Origin: Culex pipiens pallens | Lineage: Eukaryota > Arthropoda > Insecta > Diptera > Culicidae | Length of the DNA: 64,000 nt | NCBI RefSeq assembly: GCF_016801865.2 | Contig: NC_068939.1 | Coordinates: 129,360,917-129,424,916 of the forward strand | Direction of reading: 5' to 3' | In this document: positions 12,578 through 21,882 of the stretch, piece by piece | Position numbering within the stretch: position 1 is the stretch's first letter | Layout: every line of letters begins with the position of its first letter | The notes under the pieces: model-generated | The model's input: only the letters and a program-made list of their open reading frames with translations | Database searches by the model: none | What the model was told of the DNA's origin: nothing | Translations under genes and position numbers: made by a program

Positions 12578-12847
12578 CTAGTTGTGAATTGAACGACTTT
12601 GTTTGAACAGTTGAAAACGGAGATGATATAATTGAAGTAGTTATTGAGAATGGAAATATGGTAATTAGTTTGCCTAGAGATCGGACATGAACACTAGTCG
12701 TGCAATGTTATTCAAATAATAAAATAGTGACTGAATTATTCCAAATGCTTTCACTCAAATGTTGTTCGAAACAATCGTTTAGAGTACTTCCTAAATAATT
12801 ACACAGAGAAATATTACTTCAGAAAATCGTGAAAAAACGTTTATGAT

Positions 12848-13525
12848 ATCACAGACAACTAAAACAAAATAATTTGAAAATCGTGTGTAAAAACATGGCG
12901 GGTGATACACTAACGCCATCTCGTAGTCTATTGCCCCTATTGCCACTTGCAAGAATAAGCCTGAATGTAGACTACAGTGCATCACAGCTTTCGCAGGAGC
13001 CGCACCGTTTTCCACTGCTCCTCCATCGAAACCGACTACTTTATCGACTTCATTTTGCTGGAAGAGATAGGATGCCGTCTATTTTAGACGATGACTCAGC
13101 TTTTTTCCTCTCTTGCACTTTAAAAAACCAGATGGAAGCACGAAGTACCGCAACGTCCCTATTCTGATTCCCACCAACTTGATTTTGATGATGCTATATT
13201 TTAATAAAATAGATTTTTTGCTCTGAAATTAACTAACAATTATCTGAAGCGGAACTCAAAATACTTACTTTCAACATTTCAAAACTGTGTAGATCAAACA
13301 TATCAATTTTCTCGATGAAAAGACGCATGCATCTTTTGATGAGAATGAGAATACGGCCAACCACGTGCTTATCAATGTTGTTGTTTACACTTGAGAGCAG
13401 TGCGGGAGAGTTGACAAATCTCTTCTGCGACGACAGCGCCACAAAAAAGCTTGCCATTCTTGATGAAACCGTTGCATGTATTTACATAAGGTGGTAGTCG
13501 ACCCAAAACGTCTGTTGTCTGTGAT
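12848..13525. mobile_element. Non-autonomous DNA element with 12-bp TIRs
   Basis: ATCACAGACAAC at 12848-12859 is exactly inverted as GTTGTCTGTGAT at 13514-13525. The inside (about 680 bases) has short frames only and no transposase motif. A clean target duplication is not visible, so the superfamily is open. It abuts the MITE at 13530 and fills the space between the two divergent secreted genes. Confidence 0.55.
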
Positions 13526-13529
13526 TATA

Positions 13530-13691
13530 TAGTGGACTCTCTGGCTGGCGATCTTCTCGATATCAATATTGCTCCAGCTGTCAGTAAATATGTCAGTCCC
13601 TTCAAATAGATTGTTTTGATTTTTCGTTCTATAATTTGATAACTCCCGCTCTCGACAGTCCCTTCAATATCGACAACGAGAGAGTCCACTG
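13530..13691. mobile_element. Small TA-flanked MITE (AGTGGACTCTC ends)
   Basis: AGTGGACTCTC at 13531-13541 is inverted as GAGAGTCCACT at 13680-13690. TA dinucleotides flank both ends, which fits a Tc1/mariner-type MITE. Internal blocks (CGATATCAATATTG and CAATATCGACAAC; TCAGTCCCTTCAA and ACAGTCCCTTCAA) add further symmetry. Confidence 0.7.
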
Positions 13692-14005
13692 TATTGAGAA
13701 CCTAAAAATAAGTTTAAAATTTCCATTCATTTTTCTCCGTATACTGATCATAAACAATTAAGGAAAATTAAGACTTAACAGTAAAATTTCCTGTAATTTC
13801 GTAATCATCGATTATTTTTTTAGATTTGGTTCGTCCATTCAATTCATCAAAAAAGGTGCCGGTGGTTATGTAACAGACATAACCAATATGACAAATGACA
13901 ACATTGACCAACCAGGCAGTGAATATTGACCAACGTTACGTTGGAAATTGTTTGCCACCATCAGCTGAGCAACTCGTTAGCTTATTCGTCATTCACACAA
14001 AACGA
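13692..14005. other. 5' flank of secreted paralogue 2
   Basis: About 310 bases of AT-rich DNA between the MITE and the core promoter. No further element is recognised. Confidence 0.4.
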
Positions 14006-14043
14006 TATATAAAGGGTAACTACAATTGGCATTGTAGTATCAG
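14006..14043 (+). promoter_or_regulatory. Core promoter of secreted paralogue 2
   Basis: TATATAAA at 14006-14013 is followed about 34 bases later by TATCAGAG, a fair match to an arthropod initiator (TCAGT). This puts transcription start near 14040 and gives a 5' UTR of about 20 bases before the ATG at 14061. Confidence 0.65.
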
Positions 14044-14060
14044 AGAAGTTCTTTATCACC

Positions 14061-14929
14061 ATGAAAAACACCAGCCTCCTGCTAGTTTCCCTGGCAATTC
14101 TGTCCCAATCGGCCTACGCCGCCGATTGGTTCACCCTGATGGACGCCAACTACGCATCCATCCAAACCGGACTAGCCCAGCTGAACAACGCTTCCAACGC
14201 ACTAAGTCTAGCGCTGAACCAACAGCAACAGATCATCCAGAACGCCTACGATGGGCTATCCGAGCACGTGAACCGCTCGCTCGTCGACATCCGGACCCAG
14301 TATCCTTTCGTGAGTCTGACGAGCACCCAGCTTAGTTCGGCTGGATTCAGAACCTACGTTGGAGGTTTGATTGCCCAGTTTCGTCAAACGGTGACCAACA
14401 GTGTGATGATCCCGGCCCAAACCATCGTGAGCGGAGTTCTGGCAGCGATGTACGACTTCTACGGCACGAAACAGTACAGTGAGTGCGCCAAGCAGATGGC
14501 TGCCAACTTGATGCAACCTAGGATCTCCGTGGGACGGTTTGCCGACTGTCTGCTGGCCAACGTTCCGTATGTTGAGAAAATCGCAAAAGTGGCGAAGTTT
14601 TCGCTGAACAGTGCGAACAACATGGTGGACGCTGGTATTCGACAGCTGAATTACTGCTCAGTAGGATCGTTCAACTGTACTTCAGTGGTGAGTTCTGGTT
14701 ATTCTGACTTGTAATCCTTGAAATCATAGCGATTTACCTACCTTTTCAGATATTGAATGCATGGCCGAACGAGTACTCCGTTTTGGTTGGAGCGCTGAAC
14801 AATCTTCAAGGCATTTACCCGTACTATGCTAATCCTGGAATTGCCATCAACAAGCAATGTGCCACCTTGCTGTCGATTGACATGCAGGATGCCATTCAAG
14901 CAGTGCGGAACAGTGTTTCTGCATGTTAA
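14061..14929 (+). CDS. Secreted protein of unknown family, paralogue 2 (two exons)
   Basis: Exon 1 runs 14061-14687 and exon 2 runs 14750-14929, phase 0, with a 62-base intron (GTGAGT to TTTTCAG); the product is 268 residues. A signal peptide of about 20 residues ends QSAYA. The mature start ADWFTLMDANYASIQTGLA aligns without gaps to paralogue 1, and LNNAS follows in both. Cysteines match in order: SEC, ADC, NYC, FNC, KQC and a terminal SAC. The block MQPRISVGRFADC corresponds to VQPRISVGRLAQC in paralogue 1. Exon 2 ends with a shared D-Q-DAIQ-R pattern. Intron position, phase and size agree, so the pair arose by duplication with inversion. The promoter has a TATA box. Function is unknown; the protein has no recognised catalytic motif and could act in saliva, gut or reproductive tract. 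Confidence 0.92.
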
Positions 14930-15129
14930 ATAAGTAAAAATCATCAACAATCATTTTTTTTCGTTTGAAATTTCAACAAAACAAAAAAAAATCCTTTCGA
15001 ACCACTACAATCGTTTGCATTCCATCGCAAAAGAAATATGTTCACTTCCTTGAAACTAGCAATTACCACCACAATTTCACTCGCCAATCGTGGAAGACCC
15101 CGTTGCACAACAGCCAAACGTGGCAAAAC

Positions 15130-16786
15130 AACAAATGCGTGAGGCACAACAATAATATTTTCGTTGGGTTTGGTCGTCTTTCGAGCTAGCTTAGCGCGTT
15201 TTTGACGGTGTTTTGTTAACTTTCGCCGACGGCCATGGCGGCGGCCGCGACGGTGGAGAGTGAGTGGACGGAGCACAGGGCTGAGAATGGAAGGACGTTC
15301 TACTGGAACGCGGCCTTGAGGAAAAGTGTGTGGGAGAAACCGGACGGGTTTCAACCCAAGACGCAGGCGGCGACGGGCATGGAGGTGGAAGACTCCGAAG
15401 GAGGAGGAGAGGACGGGGGCGAATTTCGTCCCGTGGTCAAGGTTCGCCGCAGGAAGGCTAAGGAGGAGATCAACGTCGGCGATGGCGGCAACGACGGCGA
15501 TGTGGAGAAACTGCTCAGCAACAACAAGTTCAGCCCGCTAGCGGAGGAGAGCAACAACAACAACAACAATGCGAACCCAGCAGCAGAAAAAACCATCCCC
15601 GTGGTACCAGCAACCGGCAAGTCGGCCGGGGAGAAGAAGCAGCCACCGCTGGTGGTGAAAGAAACGAGCTTCGCCCGCCTTGCGAAGGTGATGTCGTCAT
15701 GTGATGTCCAGCCGGAACACAAACTGACGCGGTATGGCACCAAAATTACGTGCTTCTCGAGCGACGACTTCGACACGGTGCAAGCTCACCTGAAGAAGAA
15801 CAAGGTGCAGTTCTACACGCACGGAAAGCGCAGTGCGAGACCGCACCGGGTAGTAATGCGAGGTCTCCCGAACGTGGAACCGGATTACATCAAGGAGCTG
15901 CTCAAGACGGAACATCAGCTGGACGTCTTGGCAGTACACGCCATCAGGCGGAAGCAGCAGCTTCCCGCCATCGATGAGACGCCTTTCATCGTGCTTTTTC
16001 CCAAGGGGCACACCAGTATCAAGGAGTTGAGTAGCAAGGTAAAGAAAGTGGGACCAGTCGTCGTCCGGTGGGTGGCCTACCGGAACAAAGAACCGCACGT
16101 GACCCAGTGCAAGAACTGCTTGCAGTTCGGTCACGGAACCAGTAACTGCCATCTCAAGCCAAGGTGCAGCAGCTGTGGGGGTGCCCACAGCACGGAAAAG
16201 TGCAAAGCAGAAGAAACGCAAGCCAAGAAGTGTGTCAACTGCTCTGGATCCCACGAGGGTCTGGACCGCAGCTGTCCCAAACGTGCGCAGTTCATCCAGT
16301 CGAGGCAGCAGGCGTCCAAGCCGAAGCCGCCAGCATGGAAGAAGGACAAACAGACTCCGGCAGGAGCCGCGTTCACCGCGGCGGATTTTCCTCCGCTACC
16401 TGGAGCGGTGCCGTCCGTCGGGACGGAAGATAAACATCCTCGTCCCGCAGGAAGAAGTCGAGAAAATACTGGCGCCGGCGCCGGTGCAACCCCGAAGGAG
16501 CAACAAGGTGAACGGAAGCTGTACAGCGAGTCGGAGCTGTGGACCATTTACCGGGAATACAGAGTTCGCTTGAGCCAGTGCAAGACACCCGAGGAACAGA
16601 TTGACGTGATCGCACACTTGCTGACACATGGCACGAGAAAATAATCATCTTATTCAATTACTGTTTTTATTTTGCTATTTATTATTTTTGTACTAATGAT
16701 CCTCGGTTCTAACCTGGTCACAGCACCTAAAAGAACCTAATAAAAATAAGTTATGAAGAAAAAAAAAAAAAAAACAAATGCGTGAG
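15130..16786 (+). mobile_element. Half-LINE (ORF1-only Jockey-type retroelement)
   Basis: Identical 14-bp direct repeats, AACAAATGCGTGAG, flank the insertion at 15130-15143 and 16773-16786. The body (15144-16772) consists of a 91-base 5' UTR, one intact ORF1, about 113 bases of 3' UTR ending AAAAATAAGTTATGAAG, and a poly(A) tail. There is no room for, and no trace of, an endonuclease/reverse-transcriptase ORF2. With both ends and the duplication in place, this is a complete retrotransposition product and not a 5'-truncated LINE. The closest known analogue is mammalian HAL1 (ORF1-only L1). It must have used reverse transcriptase supplied in trans. Perfect target repeats and an undamaged frame suggest a young insertion. 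Confidence 0.9.
15235..16644 (+). CDS. Jockey-type ORF1 (gag-like) protein with N-terminal WW domain
   Basis: 469 residues, one exon. Residues about 8-38 form a WW domain: W11, an NGRTFYWN core around Y23-W24-N25, W33 and P36, with the typical 21-residue spacing between the two tryptophans. An acidic and Asn-rich linker follows. Residues about 165-290 look like the RRM-like/PRE_C2HC region of LINE ORF1 proteins. Three zinc knuckles follow: C292-C295-H300-C305, C311-C314-H318-C323 and C333-C336-H340-C347. A Lys/Pro-rich stretch and a C-terminal helix (LYSESELWTIYREY...) resemble Jockey-clade ORF1 tails. Expected role: binding element RNA in a cytoplasmic or nuclear RNP. A WW domain would bind Pro-rich ligands (PPxY type), and I know of no standard LINE ORF1 with one. 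The N-terminal ATG follows ACGGCC and is preceded only by the 5' UTR. Confidence 0.92.
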   Translation: MAAAATVESEWTEHRAENGRTFYWNAALRKSVWEKPDGFQPKTQAATGMEVEDSEGGGEDGGEFRPVVKVRRRKAKEEINVGDGGNDGDVEKLLSNNKFSPLAEESNNNNNNANPAAEKTIPVVPATGKSAGEKKQPPLVVKETSFARLAKVMSSCDVQPEHKLTRYGTKITCFSSDDFDTVQAHLKKNKVQFYTHGKRSARPHRVVMRGLPNVEPDYIKELLKTEHQLDVLAVHAIRRKQQLPAIDETPFIVLFPKGHTSIKELSSKVKKVGPVVVRWVAYRNKEPHVTQCKNCLQFGHGTSNCHLKPRCSSCGGAHSTEKCKAEETQAKKCVNCSGSHEGLDRSCPKRAQFIQSRQQASKPKPPAWKKDKQTPAGAAFTAADFPPLPGAVPSVGTEDKHPRPAGRSRENTGAGAGATPKEQQGERKLYSESELWTIYREYRVRLSQCKTPEEQIDVIAHLLTHGTRK

Positions 16787-17943
16787 AGTTAATTTGCATA
16801 ATATATCATATTTTATCGATCTGTAGATTTAATTAGTATCAATTAAAAATCAATTTCACCGTCCAGGCGATGGACTCCGCACAAGCCTACCAAAGTCGCG
16901 TGGCCAAACGCGCAGAGCTCATATAGTGGGCGGTCACCAAGTTGGGGCCCGGCCAGATATCGATCTTCGCGTTCGTTTCCAACTCCGAGCCAAAGTTATG
17001 GTCTGCAACGGCTAGGAAATGCTAGGGTATAGGGAAATGTATGATTAATCTGCATGTGGGGGTCCGTTCGTCCCCCGGTGTCGAGCAGGGTGAGAACTAC
17101 AACTTAAGGAACAGTTTTTACAGGGTATACATTCCTTCCCGGTAAATCTTCATCCGAGGATATTACAATTATTTTTTTGACAAAGAACTTTGTCCTAAGG
17201 TTTCTATACGTGGTGTCAATCCAAAATTTTCGCGAAGCGAAAACGTTACGTGACGAATTCCCCTCTCGGCAAATTTCCCCTCTTTTTGGTGCACGCTGGT
17301 TGGATGAACGAACGTTTCCCAATCAGTCAATCGAGAGACGTGAGATTGATGTATCTAAAATCACCCCCACTCCACCTCATAATTTTCGGATCGTCGACGA
17401 GCCAACAAAACTCGGCTCGGTCGGTCCCGAAAATCAGACATGCATCGGCACTATGAGCTCTTTTTAACGGCACTCAGCTTGTTCTAGATGGCATTTTCGT
17501 TTAAAGCAATGTTATGCTTGTTGCTAGGTAAAAATCTCTTGGTTTTTGCTTGAATAATGTGTAGAAAACATTGGTTCATTGGAAAACCCGATTTTAGCTA
17601 TATTTTCATGTAAATGTTCTCTTAAGCTCTCAAGAAGAACTTCTTAAAAGCTCTTTGAGTGCAATTAAGAGTTCTTAACCTATATCTCGGTTGGGTTTCA
17701 AAATATTGTCTCAGGGTCTTCGGGAGCCTAAAAGACAAGCGTAATTAGCGTATTCTAATCACTGGCACAACATGCAACAACATTCTATTGCTGGACGTCG
17801 ACGAGAACACATCAGAAGCAGATGGCCTGGTGGCCCGGTAGCAGACGGCCTGGAGGTCCGGGAGCAGATGGCTTGGAGGCATGGACCAGCTAAGACATTC
17901 CAGTCGCGGGAGTCGATCATTGGAACTGGACACCACCTGGACT
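16787..17943. other. Non-coding DNA between half-LINE and tandem repeat
   Basis: No supported gene. On the minus strand a 40-codon open stretch around 17010-16890 (reading DHNFGSELETNAKIDIW) has a possible TTGCAG acceptor before it and a TAG at its end. It could be a terminal exon, but I cannot link it to another exon. The last part (17780-17940) is related to the tandem unit that follows. Confidence 0.3.
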
Positions 17944-18475
17944 GGAGTGGCCGGAGGCCCCGCGGATGTTCCGATGGGGGACATTTGCCGGACCGTAAGA
18001 GTTGGGGCAATATGGGTATCAAACTTTATGGTTTTTGATACCGGACATGAAATTTGACATTTCGGCAGTAGTGGCCACAATCTGGAGTGGCCGGAGGCCC
18101 CGCGGATGTTCCGATGGGGGGACATTTGCCGAACCGTAAGAGTTGGGGCAATATGGGTATCAAACTTTATGGTTTTTGATACTGGACATGAAATTTGATA
18201 TTTCGGCAGTAGTGGCCACAATCCGGAGTGGCCGGAGGCCCCGCGGATGTTCCGATGGGGGGACATTTGCCGGACCGTAAGAGTTGGGGCAATATGGGTA
18301 TCAAACTTTATGGTTTTTGATACTGGACATGAAATTTGATATTTCGGCAGTAGTGGCCACAATCCGGAGTGGCCGGAGGCCCCGCGGATGTTCCGATGGG
18401 GGGACATTTGCCGGACCGTAAGAGTTGGGGCAATATGGGTATCAAACTATATGATTTTTGATACTGGACATAAAA
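17944..18475. repeat. 141-bp tandem repeat, about four copies
   Basis: Units start at about 17944, 18084, 18225 and 18366 with GGAGTGGCCGGAGGCCCCG; spacing is 140, 141 and 141 bases. Copies are over 95% alike by eye; the last is incomplete. On the minus strand the array is open for 220 codons because 141 is a multiple of three, giving a 47-residue peptide repeat (blocks HRNIRGASGHS, KYQISCPVSKTIKF). I treat this as a minisatellite, since there is no matching start context or neighbouring exon. Confidence 0.85.
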
Positions 18476-19456
18476 AGTTGCATTTGGCCATTACCTGAAG
18501 TTAAGCAGTTAAAATAAATTGCTTATAAGCCAGGAAGTAACAAATAGATTACTGCGATGCACATTTTTTGTGCCACTGCGAAAATCTGTTTTTGGAGCCC
18601 TGTAAAGGGCAGTTTTAATGTCTGCTGTTCAAATTTCCTTTACTGCCGCCGATTGCTTGCAACAGCCTTGCAAAAACATTCCCGCATCTTGATAACTTTC
18701 GAGTGGTGAAGGATAGTAAATTGATTTCACTTCGATTTCTATTTCAGCTCCACTTGCAATTTCCGTCCCCTTAGTTCGATAGGATGGTTATTATAAGGGG
18801 GAAATTTGGACCGGACATTCTAATCGAAAATTTCAACAATAATCTTGCAAAGTTCTTTGTCATACTGGTCATGTGTAACATAACCACCTGCACCTTTTTT
18901 TTGTTTCAAGATTGAGGCACACCAAAACCTAAGCAATTATTATATTACTACACTCTCATAGAGGTGGTGAAATTGGGCCATATAAAAGTGTAATGATGCC
19001 CTCATTAAAAATATGGTTAAACTGATTTGCTAGTTTATTTGTTTCGATGTTTAGATATTTCCAAAACCATTTCCAATGATATTTTAAGAGTATTGAAATA
19101 TTCCTGTCTATCAACGTTTTTATAATGATTGACTGATAACTAACTTCTAAAACGTTCGAAATGTTTTGAAATTTACTTCTTGAGGTACTTTGAATGATTC
19201 CATTCCAGTCCATTCGTGATAAGTACCTATTTTTGACCAGTTAGTGTAAACCCCTCAAACTTATTATCAAATAGCTCTCAAATCAGATAATTTTCATAAA
19301 AAAATTGTTCCCGTCAATAACTTTAAAAATTAAAAAAAAATATTACAGGTTTATTTGGTAATTTTTGATTATCTTTTTTTCCTTTGAATCAAACTTTGTC
19401 CATAAATTCTCACTGTCTAATGAAACCATTGTGCATCGTTTTATTGCAATACAAGT
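18476..19456. other. AT-rich non-coding DNA
   Basis: Nothing is recognised apart from short A/T runs. Frames are short and AT-biased. Confidence 0.3.
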
Positions 19457-20451
19457 GAGCAACTCTCTATGGAATCGGCCGAATCCAACCATTTTTATTT
19501 TTTGTATTTTTTTATTTGACTCAAACTTTGTGGGGGCCTTTCCTATGACCAAAGAAGCTATTTTGTGTCATTGGTTCACCCATACAAGTCTCCATACAAT
19601 TTTGGCAGCTGTCCATACAAAAATGGTACGTAAATATTCGAATAACTGTAACTTTTGAATGAATTTTCTGATCAATTTGGTGTCTTCGGCAAAGTTGTAG
19701 GTATTGTTGAGGACTATTGAGAAAAAAATAGGTACACGGAAAAAAATTGCCGATTTTCTGAACTTTTCAAAAATAATATTTAAGGAAATGGTCACTCATG
19801 GTCACTATTTTTAAAAATCAAAAAACTGCAAATATTTCGCTAAAATCAAACTTTCGGTGGCTATATCTTGAAAACAGAGCCTTTTATCAAAAAATCTGTA
19901 AAGTACTTTTCGATTGGAAATTCAATTTTACATTAAAAAATTACGTCAAATTTGTTTTTGCATGAAATTTCGATTTTTTCCAAAAATCACTATTTTTTCA
20001 AAAATTCATAACTCGGCGGCAGATTTTTTGACCATGTTTCTCTATGGCTTAAAAGTTGCGGGTTTTTGTCCCCTAAAACATATAAAAAAATCTCGAAAAT
20101 CAAAAAATACGTATTTTGGGAAATTGAGTTTTTGTGAAAAAATGTTAATTAAAAAATCGGCATTTTTTTCCGTGTACCTATTTTTTCTCAATAGTCCTCA
20201 ACAATACCTACAACTTTGCCGAAGACACCAAATTGATCAGAAAATTCATTCAAAAGTTACAGATATTCGAATATTTACGTACCATTTTTGTATGGACAGC
20301 TGCCAAAATTATATGGAGACTTGTGTGGGTGAACCAATGACACAAAATAGCTTCGCTGGTCATACGGAATGCCCCCACAAAGTTTGAGTCAAATAAAAAA
20401 ATACAAAAAATAAAATTGGTCGAATTCGGCCGATTTCGTAGAGAGTTGCTC
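19457..20451. mobile_element. Palindromic fold-back element (arms about 300 bp)
   Basis: The left arm (19457-19756) and right arm (about 20150-20451) are inverted copies with outer ends GAGCAACTCTCTA..GAATCGGCCGAAT. The loop is about 390 bases. The arms share GGTGTCTTCGGCAAAGTTGT, TTTGGCAGCTGTCCATAC-like and GACTCAAACTTTGTGGG-like blocks with the family at 40888-44551. No coding capacity; probably moved by an enzyme in trans. Confidence 0.85.
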
Positions 20452-20681
20452 CCATGACTCATAGATTGTTTTGAAAATTTAACCTAGAAATATTTTTTTT
20501 GCCTCCTAATTTTACGGGCCAACTTTGCAGAGGGGGTTGGGGTGACAAATACTTTAAATGGTGTTTGTAGCAGCCTTATGAGTTCAAAATTTCAAAAATA
20601 TTTTTTATAGAAAAAATCCAATTTTCAATAGAAAGTTTCTTTACAATGTTTTGTGAAAAGTGAATTTATTTTGGCTACATT

Positions 20682-20829
20682 TCAAGCAGAACAATGTAAA
20701 TGGGTCAAAGCCGAAGTGTAAACGAACAGTCGGTCCTGCTTACGTCAGTGGATGTTTACATTAGGAACGAGCGGGACAGACTCTTTGTTTACACTTCGGT
20801 TTTGGCCCATTTACATTGTTTTGCTTGAT
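20682..20829. repeat. 148-bp inverted repeat with 38-bp arms
   Basis: The arms read TCAAGCA.AACAATGTAAAT (20682 on) and, inverted, ATTTACATTGTTTTGCTTGA (to 20829), and extend to a GAAGTGTAAAC block on each side. The loop includes GGTCCTGCTTACGTCAGTGG. Just upstream (20508-20570) is a diverged piece of the GGGGCGACATAAACTTT family. Confidence 0.75.
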
Positions 20830-21882
20830 TGATCGAAGCAAGCCGTGCGCGTGTCGTGACGTTTTCAATTTTTGCTCCGCGATTTTTTCGTTTCTTGATT
20901 TGATTGTTATAGTTTTCTAAGTGAATTTTAATTTTAATATTTTGATTGCCCGGGAGGTTCAGAGTCGGATTACGAATGCTGAGCGACGAATTTTCAAATT
21001 GGAGGTCAAAGAGAAATATGATTCGTAAACTGGAAATACGGTGGCAGTTTTGTTTGGCAAGCAAATCCGAAGACAGGGACCTTCAAGGGTGAGCTTGCCC
21101 TAGCTAGAAGCAGAACCTTTTGAACCTGCTGGTGGAAATTTCGGTGCTGTCGGGATCGATTCATGCTGAATGGTGATCGAGATGATCGAGTCAAAAATGG
21201 ATTTGTCAAAAAATCGATTTGTCCTGGATCGTGTTGTCCCATCCCGGTGAGCTCTTTCCTTTTTGGATCTACGTTTAATTTTCATGTATTACATAACGGA
21301 AAAAAATATGGGAGTGCCGTGGCTGACTGGTAACGGTGTTCGCTTTGTAAGCGAATGGTCCTGGGTTCGATGCCCATCTCATAATCCAACGAGAAAGTTT
21401 AAGACTTATAATACTTGAAATATGTAATATGAACTAAAAATCAAAGTCGCTCGAGGCGGGGTTCGATCCCCCGTTCTATGGATTGGTAAGCAAAAATGCT
21501 AACCACTGTGCCATCACGGCTTGGTGAGCTTTGACTGGAATTAAGAATACTACTACTACCAACTAAATACATGCTGGGTCTTTGTCCATTTGGCACGGAC
21601 CCAGAAGTTCTTAATAACGTTTGTATCCGATTGATACAAACGTTCTTTAGAGCGGGGCTTGTCGGTTCAAGCTGAGGTACCTCGCGTACGGCTAGCCTAC
21701 GTAGAAATGGGTCACCGAAGCTCGGCAGAGCTAACACCCTCAAAATGCCTAAGCGAGTTATTTGCATGTATAGAATGGAAATCTAAAACACATGGAAACA
21801 ACTCAATTTGTAAGATGCGACCGCGTGGTCCCGTTTGGTTGGTTGCACACACACACACACATTTACATTGTTTTGCTTGATT
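20808..21882 (+). mobile_element. ORF-less retroposon with two opposed tRNA-like units, 23-bp target duplication
   Basis: A 23-base direct repeat (beginning CATTTACATTGTTTTGCTTG) at 20808-20830 and 21860-21882 bounds a 1,029-base insert ending in a (CA)n tail. Inside, a plus-strand tRNA-like sequence (21311-21378) has a TGGCTGACTGGTAACGG A box, an anticodon-like stem loop CGCTTTGTAAGCG (TGT, threonine-like) and a GGGTTCGATGCCC B box. A second, minus-strand tRNA-like unit (about 21530-21445) has TGGCACAGTGGTTAGCA and GGGGATCGAACCCC. Downstream lies a LINE-like tail with the inverted pair CGTTTGTATC/GATACAAACG. No protein is encoded. Confidence 0.7.

Noticed and set aside
14944..16547. Several 90-185 codon frames on both strands across the half-LINE
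   Set aside because: They are shadows of the GC-rich ORF1 reading frame, which alone has recognisable domains.
16890..17015. Terminal exon on the minus strand (reading DHNFGSELETNAKIDIW)
   Set aside because: Open for 40 codons after a possible TTGCAG acceptor, but no second exon or family could be connected; chance is not excluded.
17745..18407. 220-codon protein on the minus strand
   Set aside because: It only reads a tandem DNA repeat whose unit is a multiple of three; there is no start context or splice partner.
21311..21530. Pair of tRNA genes in opposite orientation
   Set aside because: Both lack a clean acceptor stem and lie within a retroposon with (CA)n tail and target duplication.
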